Made by a program: the position numbers and the translations under genes. DNA of 64,000 nucleotides, taken from Ralstonia sp. RRA (lineage in GTDB: Bacteria > Pseudomonadota > Gammaproteobacteria > Burkholderiales > Burkholderiaceae). The DNA is taken from NCBI RefSeq assembly GCF_037023145.1, contig NZ_CP146092.1, positions 62,001 to 126,000 of the forward strand, in the 5' to 3' direction. Of this stretch, positions 26,749-33,770 are shown piece after piece (within the stretch, counting starts at the first letter, position 1; every line of letters begins with the position of its first letter). The notes below the pieces were generated by a model, which had not been told where the DNA came from, ran no database searches, and was given only the letters and a program-made list of their open reading frames with translations.

Positions 26749-27162
26749 TCATTCCTCTCCGGATCCGGCCACGGCCATTGCGCGAATCTCGATCAGCAAT
26801 CCGGGCAAGGCCAACTGCGTCACCCCCACGGCTGACCACGACGGATAGCGGCTCGGAAAGTACTGGTCCTTGACGGCGATAAACGCATCGATGTCGCCAT
26901 GCAGGTCCGTGTGAAACGTCGTGAGCTCGACCACATCGGCCAGGCTTGCGCCCGCCTCTTCGAGAACGAGCTTCAGGCATTCGAATGCGATGCGCGCCTG
27001 CGCGTGCATCCCCTGCGCAGGCTTCATGTCGGCGTCCACGCCAACTTGGCCAGACACCCACACCATGTCGCCCACGCGCGTTGCCGGCGAGAAGTGATAC
27101 GCGTCGTAGTGCCCTTGGAAAGGGGCCGGGACAATCGATTGACGCCTATTGCTTGCAGCCAT
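26749..27162 (-). CDS. Rid (YjgF/YER057c) family protein
   Basis: This 137-residue protein has the Rid fold signature (DMVWVSGQVGVDADM, QARIAFECLKLVLEEAGASLADVVELTTF, ending IEIRAMAV). Classic RidA hydrolyses reactive enamine or imine intermediates and needs an Arg in the strand before IEIEAIA; at that place this protein appears to have Gln (VTQLALPG), so it belongs with the Rid groups lacking that Arg and deaminase activity is not assured. ATG at 27162 gives the family start. It is first in operon B, about 230 nt from the predicted start of promoter copy B. Coupling to imines from the amine oxidases is a hypothesis. Confidence 0.88.
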   Translation of the reverse strand: MAASNRRQSIVPAPFQGHYDAYHFSPATRVGDMVWVSGQVGVDADMKPAQGMHAQARIAFECLKLVLEEAGASLADVVELTTFHTDLHGDIDAFIAVKDQYFPSRYPSWSAVGVTQLALPGLLIEIRAMAVAGSGEE

Positions 27163-27365
27163 GGCCTGAGCCTCTCTGCTAGATGCGTTGATGGAAACAG
27201 GTGTGCGGAGCAGAAGAAAACGCCAACAGCGCTGTAGCCCCGGCACCTGTTTTCGGGCTGCCATTTGAAGATCGTCTCGCCGCCCAGAAAGCCAGCACGG
27301 CCGCGTGACGCGCGGTGCGGGCACCGACCTGAGCGACGCCCACCTGAGCATCGCCTTAGGAATAC

Positions 27366-27483
27366 GTATTGACGGCCTACAAATAACGTTAGTACGGCCA
27401 AATATTAGCGTTGCACCGGCCTATCATCAAGGTGTGACAAACTAGGGAAAATACCAACCAAGCGGGACGCAAACGATGTCCAA
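27366..27483 (-). promoter_or_regulatory. Shared promoter-operator element, copy B
   Basis: On the minus strand TTGATG (27425-27430), 17-bp spacer, TAATAT (27402-27407). CGGCC boxes on the plus strand lie at 27373-27377, 27395-27399 and 27417-27421, again 22 bp apart. TAGGGAAAA is at 27443-27451 and ACGCAAACGATGTC at 27467-27480. Every block keeps the spacing of copies A and C without gaps. It would drive operon B, starting with the Rid gene at 27162. Confidence 0.88.
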
Positions 27484-27801
27484 CCGGTTCATTACAGGTG
27501 CTGGTGTGGATTCGGCGGTTCGATCGCCGCAGCGCAACGCTGCAGCACGCGCACGTGCCGCGTTGCCATCAGACAAAGGGCCGGAACAGGAGCGACCGAG
27601 AGAGGCGCACGGAGCTCGGATTCACGCGGGCGGTCGACTGAACCGATCCGCGCATGGGCAGGCGAATGGGTTCATGCCGTGCAGGCCTGGCTAATTGCCG
27701 AAGTACGAGTCAAGACCGACAGGTCGACGCGGCATTGCAGACGCAGCGATCAGCACACGCGCTAGCGCACGTGCCACCCATCAGAAGAAGGCGACCTCAT
27801 C
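27484..27801. other. Non-coding stretch between operons B and C
   Basis: About 320 bp between promoter copy B and the end of the alpha/beta hydrolase gene hold no convincing gene. A plus-strand frame at 27476-27694 is rich in Arg and Ala with no family signature and no promoter facing it, so I leave it out. Confidence 0.6.
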
Positions 27802-27821
27802 GTTGCTCATCAGAAGCAACG
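27801..27821. other. Stem-loop after the operon C hydrolase gene
   Basis: CGTTGCT and AGCAACG form a 7-bp stem with a 7-nt loop just after the hydrolase stop at 27824-27826. There is no following T run on the minus strand, so it is at best a weak or factor-assisted terminator. Confidence 0.4.
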
Positions 27822-27823
27822 CT

Positions 27824-28801
27824 TTACGAGTGCCGAGAAAGTCGACGAATGAATAAGCCGGCAAGCTCCAGCAGGTTCTGCGCCGTGCTGATGCGCCCCG
27901 CCGCCGTAAAGATGCCGTGCATGTGACGAGGCAGGTGGTGATGCTCCAGCAAGCCGCCTGCCCGCGCCGCCATTGCCGCGTATTCGATGCCTTCGTCGCA
28001 GAGTGGGTCCAGGCCAACGGTGGCGATAAACATCGGCGGCTGACGGCGGCCCTCTGCATACAGCAGCGGTGACAAGGTGGGCTGGTCAAGCGGTGTACCG
28101 GCTGGCACGTATAGATCACAGAACCATTGCATCGATTCTGCGACGAGCGGCAGTCCGCCCTGGAAGCGGCCGTACGACGGCCGGCTTGCTGTCAGGTCCG
28201 TCACCGGATAGAGCAGCACCTGGCCTACGACCTCGTATGCCCCTGCAGCCGGCGCGTTGCCGATAATGGTCGCCATGCTGCCGCCCGCGCTATCGCCAGC
28301 CAGCACCACGCGGCTGGCGTCAATGGACAACGCGGCCGCATTCGCCACCAGATAGCCGAGTGCCTGCTCGCAGTCCCGCAGCGGCACAGGCCATTGATGT
28401 TCCGGGGCAAGGCGATATTCCACCGACGCGACGATGCAGCCACTCTGCCGCGCCAGCAGTCGGCAAATGCCGTCATGCGTGTCGATGCTGCCGATCACCC
28501 ACCCGCCGCCATGCAGGAACACGACCAACGGCCCGTTACCGCCCGCGCCCTCCGCTTCGTCCGGCTCGTACAGCCGCACCCGGATCTCACCGTCGGTCAC
28601 CGGCACCATGATGTCGCGGTGGGCAACGCCGACGATGTCGTTCAAGCCATTCAGGCGGCAGGCCCGGGCAAAGTTCGTGCGCGAAGGTTCCGGCGCCAGG
28701 CTGCCGTAGTGCAGGCCGCCCGCTTCACGGAACGCCTGTACCACGGGCCGCGCATCCTCCGCCACTTCGCTTAGCGGCTGCCAGGAGAGTTCCGAAGACA
28801 A
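27824..28801 (-). CDS. Alpha/beta hydrolase, hormone-sensitive-lipase type
   Basis: This 325-residue esterase has the HGGGW oxyanion motif at residues 97-101 and the nucleophile elbow GDSAGG with Ser171, followed by an Asp in DPLCDEG and a His in PRHMHGIF that complete the triad. These mark the hormone-sensitive-lipase family of carboxylesterases. It is the last gene of operon C, 13 bp after the monooxygenase gene. In a ketone route the monooxygenase product would be an ester or lactone, which this enzyme could hydrolyse; known cyclohexanone clusters pair the same two activities. Confidence 0.9.
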   Translation of the reverse strand: MSSELSWQPLSEVAEDARPVVQAFREAGGLHYGSLAPEPSRTNFARACRLNGLNDIVGVAHRDIMVPVTDGEIRVRLYEPDEAEGAGGNGPLVVFLHGGGWVIGSIDTHDGICRLLARQSGCIVASVEYRLAPEHQWPVPLRDCEQALGYLVANAAALSIDASRVVLAGDSAGGSMATIIGNAPAAGAYEVVGQVLLYPVTDLTASRPSYGRFQGGLPLVAESMQWFCDLYVPAGTPLDQPTLSPLLYAEGRRQPPMFIATVGLDPLCDEGIEYAAMAARAGGLLEHHHLPRHMHGIFTAAGRISTAQNLLELAGLFIRRLSRHS

Positions 28802-28814
28802 GTCCCTGCCCCCG

Positions 28815-30278
28815 TCAAACCTGCTCGAATGCGCGTAGATCCCAGCGCACCGCCGCGCGGTACTCGTCCACCGTGCCGGACCAGTTGTTGATGACCTTGC
28901 CCCGGGCGTTCTTGTACCAGCTCGAGCAGTCGGCCGAAAATGCCGAGCCGTTCATCGCCGCCTGCAGCGCACGGTTGTAGTCGTCGGATAGCGCCTTGCT
29001 GACCTGGAACCCGCCAGCGCCTTCGGCCTCGATACCGCGAATCGCATCGATGATGTAGCGCTGCTGGATCTCCAGCATCGAGAGGATGGAGTTGTGGTTC
29101 AGGTTGGTGTTCGGACCATAGATCATGAACAGATTCGGGAAGCCCGGGACCGCCATGCCGAGGTAGGCTTCCGGGCCATCGGCCCAGGCATCGGCGAGCG
29201 AACCATCGAGGCCGCTGACCTGCAGGTCGCCCTGGAATGCCTGGCTCTCAAAGCCGGTGCCGAACACCACGACGTCGAAAGCGTGCACGCGGCCATCCTT
29301 GGTCAGGATGCCCTCTTCGACAAACGCTTCGATTCCGGCCGTTTCGAGCGTAACGTTGTCGCGCGTCAGGGCCGGGTAGTAGTCGTCGGAGCGCAGAATG
29401 CGCTTACAGGCAAATTCATAGTCTGGCGTGAGCTTGGCGCGCAGGGCTGGGTCGGCCACGCTACGCTCCAGATGCTCCAGCGCCAGGCGCTTGCCTTCGC
29501 GCTGCGCATCGGTGCCGACGCGGGTGCGCTCGAAGCCAGACTCTCGGAATGCATGCAGCCGCTCGCGGCTCTTCTCGAACAGTACCGGATCGCGCTGAAA
29601 TTCATCGAGCTGATCTGCGGCGAAGACAATCTGATTGCGCGGCATGATCCAGTTGGCGCTGCGCTGGAACACAGTCAGATGGTTCACCACCGGGGCAATC
29701 TCGGGAACGTACTGCACCGCGCTGGCCGCGTTACCAATGCTGGCGACGCGCTTGCCGCGCAGGTCCACGTCATGGCGCCAGTCGGCGGAATGAAAGTACG
29801 CCCCCTTGAAGGTGCTCAGTCCGGGCACCTTGGGAATCAACGGCCGGTTGAGCTGGCCCCAGGCCGGCACGAAGAAGCGCGCGGTCAGGCGCGAGCCGTC
29901 GGCCAGCTCGAAGCACCAGAGGCGATCGGCCTTGTCCCAGACCGCGCTGCGGATTTCGCTGTTGAAGCGCAAGTGAGCATCGAGTCCGAAACGGGCTGCG
30001 AGCGATTCCATGTAGCCGAGCAACTCGTCGCGGCCCGCGTACATGGCACTCACGCGCAGATGCGGATGGAAGCTGTAGCAGTAGAGGTGCGATTCGGTGT
30101 CACACGCCGCGCCGGGGTACGAGTTGTCGCGCCAAACGCCGCCCAGCGCCGGGCGCTTTTCCAGCACGACGAAATCATCGATGCCCGCCTGCTTCAGTTG
30201 GGCCGCCATGCCCAACCCGCCGAATCCGGCGCCGAGGATGACAACCTTGTAGTGACCGTTGGTTTCCACGTTATTCAT
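28815..30278 (-). CDS. Flavin monooxygenase, Baeyer-Villiger type
   Basis: This 487-residue enzyme has an FAD site VVILGAGFGGLGMAAQL near residue 12, a second dinucleotide motif VASIGNAASAVQ where the middle Gly is Ala, and the fingerprint FKGAYFHSADWR (F157, G159, H163, W167), matching the type I Baeyer-Villiger pattern FxGxxxHxxxW except that the last position is Arg instead of Pro or Asp. It should use NADPH and oxygen to turn a ketone into an ester or lactone, or oxidise a heteroatom. A gap of about 200 bp separates it from the upstream alcohol dehydrogenase gene. Confidence 0.88.
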   Translation of the reverse strand: MNNVETNGHYKVVILGAGFGGLGMAAQLKQAGIDDFVVLEKRPALGGVWRDNSYPGAACDTESHLYCYSFHPHLRVSAMYAGRDELLGYMESLAARFGLDAHLRFNSEIRSAVWDKADRLWCFELADGSRLTARFFVPAWGQLNRPLIPKVPGLSTFKGAYFHSADWRHDVDLRGKRVASIGNAASAVQYVPEIAPVVNHLTVFQRSANWIMPRNQIVFAADQLDEFQRDPVLFEKSRERLHAFRESGFERTRVGTDAQREGKRLALEHLERSVADPALRAKLTPDYEFACKRILRSDDYYPALTRDNVTLETAGIEAFVEEGILTKDGRVHAFDVVVFGTGFESQAFQGDLQVSGLDGSLADAWADGPEAYLGMAVPGFPNLFMIYGPNTNLNHNSILSMLEIQQRYIIDAIRGIEAEGAGGFQVSKALSDDYNRALQAAMNGSAFSADCSSWYKNARGKVINNWSGTVDEYRAAVRWDLRAFEQV

Positions 30279-30477
30279 GGTGCTTCACTTCCTGTGCTGC
30301 GGGCCCCGTCGGAAGACAGGCCCCTCTATTGCAATGGATTGGTAGATGCCGGCCCGCCACGTGCCCGACCGCACCGCAGGCAAAAGACGAGCTTCGCGCC
30401 TGGCGGGGGCCAGCACGCGTTTCTTCAGGCCGTGGCGCGCCGGTCTGCACCGGTCCAACGAGCGCCCCACTCCGGCC

Positions 30478-31647
30478 TCAGTACGCCTGTTCGTAGAGCC
30501 GCAGGGAGTCGGCTTGCTGCACTTCGATCGGGTTGTTCTGCAATAGGCGCTGCTGCTGCATGGCGTCCGCAGCAAGCATCGCCAGGCTTTCGCGCGTGAC
30601 ACCTGCATCGCGCAGCCGCCGCGGCGCACCGGACCGATCCATCAGATCCTCCATGAATCCAATGAAGGCCGCGGTGCGGGCGACGTCATCGCCATCTGCC
30701 TCGCCAATGCCCAGCGCATCGGCCAACTCTGCGTACTGCGCAGCCGCTGCTGCGGCATTGAAGCGCAACACCGGCCCAAGCATCAGCGCGTTCGACAGAC
30801 CGTGCGGGATATGGAAATGCCCACCCAGCGGATACGCCAACGCATGCACAGCCGCAACCGGCGCATTGGCAAAGGCTTGGCCCGCGAGCGTCGCGCCAAG
30901 CAGCATTGCCTCGCGCGCGCGCCGGTCGTTACCGTTCTCGCATGCAGGTAGCAGATTGGTCGCCAGCAGGCGCAGCGCCTCACGCGCCAGCGCATCGGAG
31001 ATGGCGTTCTTCTTGTGCTTGCTGGTGTAAGCCTCGATGGCGTGAACCATGGCGTCGATGCCCGTGGCCGCGGTGTGCTGCCGCGGCAGGCCGACGGTCA
31101 GCTCGGCATCCAGAATCACGCGGTCTGCGTAAAGCTGGGGCGCGACGATGCCCATCTTGGTCGTCTCGCCGACAGACACGATGGAGATATTGGTCACCTC
31201 CGAACCGGTACCCGCCGTGGTCGGCATTTGCACCAGCGGCACGCGTGCGCCCTTGACGTTTCCGATGCCGTACATCTCCGCCAGCGGCTGCTCGGAGACA
31301 ACGAGCACGGCCGCCAGCTTTGCAATGTCCATCGACGAGCCGCCACCCAGACCAATCACGAGATCGACACGGGCCGCACGCGCATGCTCGACGCAGCGCA
31401 GCAGCACCGCCTCAGGCGGATCGGCCACCACCTCGTCGAACACGGTCACGCAGAAGCCGGCGGCCGCCAGCGATGCCTTGGCACCCTCCAGCACCCCGGC
31501 CTTGTGCAGGCCGCCATCGGTGACGACCAGCACGCTGCGGCGCTCGGTCCATGCGGCCAGGATCTCTCCCAGGCGGCGCGCGGCGCCCCATTCCTGGAGG
31601 ATGGACGGAACCGTGTCGAAACGTACCGGCTGTGGGAATTGATCCAT
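30478..31647 (-). CDS. Iron-containing (group III) alcohol dehydrogenase
   Basis: The NAD-binding GGGSSMDIAKLAA, the conserved PTTAGTGSE and the metal-binding His region (HALAYPLGG then HFHIPHGLSNA) define the iron-dependent alcohol dehydrogenase family. The ATG at 31647 gives the usual length of about 389 residues; a GTG at 31698 would overlap the aldehyde dehydrogenase gene and lacks a ribosome site. In the proposed route it would oxidise a hydroxy acid or alcohol to the aldehyde used by the dehydrogenase encoded just upstream in the same operon. Confidence 0.9.
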   Translation of the reverse strand: MDQFPQPVRFDTVPSILQEWGAARRLGEILAAWTERRSVLVVTDGGLHKAGVLEGAKASLAAAGFCVTVFDEVVADPPEAVLLRCVEHARAARVDLVIGLGGGSSMDIAKLAAVLVVSEQPLAEMYGIGNVKGARVPLVQMPTTAGTGSEVTNISIVSVGETTKMGIVAPQLYADRVILDAELTVGLPRQHTAATGIDAMVHAIEAYTSKHKKNAISDALAREALRLLATNLLPACENGNDRRAREAMLLGATLAGQAFANAPVAAVHALAYPLGGHFHIPHGLSNALMLGPVLRFNAAAAAAQYAELADALGIGEADGDDVARTAAFIGFMEDLMDRSGAPRRLRDAGVTRESLAMLAADAMQQQRLLQNNPIEVQQADSLRLYEQAY

Positions 31648-31682
31648 GCTCTTGCTCGCTGGTGCTGTCGGTTGCGCCGTGC

Positions 31683-33167
31683 TCAGACCTGTGTGCACAG
31701 GTACTTGATTTCCAGGTATTCGTCGATGCCGTATCGCGAGCCTTCACGGCCGAGGCCGGACTGCTTCACGCCGCCGAACGGGGCCACCTCGTTGGAAATC
31801 AGACCGGTGTTCAGGCCCACCATGCCGTACTCCAGCGCTTCACCAACGCGCCAGATGCGCGCGTTGTCGCGGGTGTAGAGATAGGCGGCCAGGCCGTACT
31901 CGGTGTCATTGGCCATCGCAATCGCCTCAGCCTCATCGCGGAAGCGGAACACAGGCGCGACCGGGCCGAACAGTTCCTCGCGCGCCACGCGCATGTCCGG
32001 CGTGGCACCGGCAATCACGGTCGGCTCGAAGAACGTGCCGCCCAATGCATGGCCCTTGCCGCCGACGACGACCTTCGCGCCCTTACCGACGGCATCGTCG
32101 ATCATGGCTTGCAGGTGTTCGCACGCGGACTTCTGAATCAGCGGCCCCTGCTGCACGCCTGGCTCGATGCCATTGCCGACCTTAAGCTCCGCCACGCGGC
32201 GCACCAGCGCCTCGACAAAGCGATCGTAGATACCGTCCTGCACCAGGAAGCGGTTGGCGCATACGCAGGTCTGGCCGCTGTTGCGGTACTTCGACGCCAT
32301 CGCACCTTCGATGGCGGCATCGAGATCCGCATCGTCGAACACGATGAACGGCGCGTTGCCGCCCAGCTCGAGCGACAGGCGCTTGATCGTCGGCGACGAC
32401 TGGCTCATCAGCACCCGGCCAACCTCGGTCGAGCCTGTGAAGGACAGTTTGCGCACGACCGGGCTGGCCGTCAGGACCGCGCCGATCTCGCGCGACGGGC
32501 CGCACACCACCTGAAGCACCCCGGCAGGAATGCCGGCACGCTCGGCCAGCACTGCCAGCGCAAGCGCGGTCAGCGGCGTCAGGTCGGCCGGCCGCACGAT
32601 GATCGAGCAGCCCGCGGCAAGGGCGGGCGCCACCTTTCGGGTGATCATCGCCGCCGGAAAATTCCACGGCGTGATGGCCGCGCACACGCCGACCGGCTGG
32701 CGAATGACGAGGATCCGCTTGTCGGTCTGCGGATGCGCTGCGACGTCACCGTAGATGCGCTTGGCTTCTTCCGCGAACCATTCCACAAACGACGCCGCGT
32801 ATAGGATCTCGCCGCGCGCTTCGGCCAGCGGCTTGCCCTGCTCCGAGGTCATGATCAGCGCCAGGTCGTCAGCGTTGGCAATCATCAGATCGAACCAGGC
32901 ACGCAGCAGCTTGGCCCGCTCGTGGCTGCTGCGGCGCTGCCACACGGCCTGCGCTTGTGCGGAGGCCGTGATCGCCGATTCAACCTCGGCACCGCTCAGG
33001 CTGGCCACGCGGGCCAGGATCTCGCCGGTGGCAGGATTGGTCACCGCAAACGAGCGTCCGCCGGATGCCTCTTGCCATCCCGAGGCCAACCAGGCGCGCG
33101 TTTCCAGCAGTGAAGGGTCGCGCAGGCGGTCTTGGAGCGCTGCAGAAGCTTGGGTGTCGTAGTTCAT
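31683..33167 (-). CDS. NAD(P)-dependent aldehyde dehydrogenase, GabD-like
   Basis: This 494-residue enzyme has the catalytic Cys301 in NSGQTCVCANRF, Glu267 in LELGGNAPF, and the cofactor-binding FTGSTEVG. It most resembles succinate-semialdehyde dehydrogenases, so a semialdehyde to dicarboxylate step is likely. In the loop where most members have KPAELTP it has RPADLTP, which could alter cofactor choice. It is first in operon C, about 216 nt after the predicted start of promoter copy C. ATG at 33167 has no strong ribosome site, but the N-terminus fits the family. Confidence 0.92.
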   Translation of the reverse strand: MNYDTQASAALQDRLRDPSLLETRAWLASGWQEASGGRSFAVTNPATGEILARVASLSGAEVESAITASAQAQAVWQRRSSHERAKLLRAWFDLMIANADDLALIMTSEQGKPLAEARGEILYAASFVEWFAEEAKRIYGDVAAHPQTDKRILVIRQPVGVCAAITPWNFPAAMITRKVAPALAAGCSIIVRPADLTPLTALALAVLAERAGIPAGVLQVVCGPSREIGAVLTASPVVRKLSFTGSTEVGRVLMSQSSPTIKRLSLELGGNAPFIVFDDADLDAAIEGAMASKYRNSGQTCVCANRFLVQDGIYDRFVEALVRRVAELKVGNGIEPGVQQGPLIQKSACEHLQAMIDDAVGKGAKVVVGGKGHALGGTFFEPTVIAGATPDMRVAREELFGPVAPVFRFRDEAEAIAMANDTEYGLAAYLYTRDNARIWRVGEALEYGMVGLNTGLISNEVAPFGGVKQSGLGREGSRYGIDEYLEIKYLCTQV

Positions 33168-33354
33168 TACGTTGGACTGCAGATGATATGGATGACGCTT
33201 CGCAGAAAGCAGCCGGGCAAGCTATGCAGAGGCTGGCGAACAGATATCGGACGCCCCGGCTCCTCGCCGCACGCACTGATACAGCCGCAAAGATGACCGT
33301 CGGTTGAGCACCACCATGCAAGATGTCCGTCTCGACAAACCACCTTTAATTTAC

Positions 33355-33470
33355 GTTTCTTCGGCCTACAAATAACGTTACAACGGCCAAATATTAGCGG
33401 CTCACCGGCCTAGACTCAAGGCAACAAAGGTTAGGGAAAACACCAACGAAATCAGGCGCAGACGATGTCG
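33355..33470 (-). promoter_or_regulatory. Shared promoter-operator element, copy C
   Basis: On the minus strand TTGAGT (33414-33419), 17-bp spacer, TAATAT (33391-33396). CGGCC boxes at 33362-33366, 33384-33388 and 33406-33410 are 22 bp apart; TAGGGAAAA is at 33432-33440. Nothing lies divergently on the plus strand, which confirms that the element serves the minus-strand operon C. Confidence 0.88.
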
Positions 33471-33770
33471 CGTCGCGTTAGTTGGGCGTGTTGCGGGACA
33501 TGCAGTCGCGACTGTTCAAGCGCCAGTGTTTGCACGTGCGTGCGCACGACAATCGAGGTAGACACCTCGTTGCGGTGTATGCGGGCTTGAACAACTGAAG
33601 GAGAGGCGCAGCTTGCCGACGCCTACCTGGCGGGACAACGGTTTGGAGTTCGCGAGTCAGGTGCCAGGTGTGCGAGTGCACTCACCTTCGCGGCAAGATC
33701 GATCTCCCGCCTCTGCATGGCAAAGTGGCCACACTCCGCCAAGCGGGCATGTCTCCCCCCGGGACGCCAG
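33471..33770. other. Spacer between promoter C and the FUSC gene
   Basis: About 300 bp with no supportable gene. A small hairpin (CGAGGT 33554-33559 with ACCTCG 33564-33569, loop of 4) could help end transcription from the FUSC gene, but it lacks a T run. Confidence 0.5.

Noticed and set aside
27366..27483. Possible sigma54 promoter (TTTGGCC...ACGTT) in the shared element
   Set aside because: GG-N10-GT spacing does not give the needed GC at -12, while the sigma70 pattern is kept in all three copies.
27476..27694. Plus-strand frame of 72 codons after promoter copy B
   Set aside because: Arg/Ala-rich composition, no family, and the conserved promoter faces the other way.
17104..33470. Reading the three 117-bp copies as insertion-sequence remnants or REP-type repeats
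   Set aside because: Each is placed once at the head of an operon in the same orientation, with conserved promoter spacing, and has no terminal inverted repeats or target duplications that I can see.
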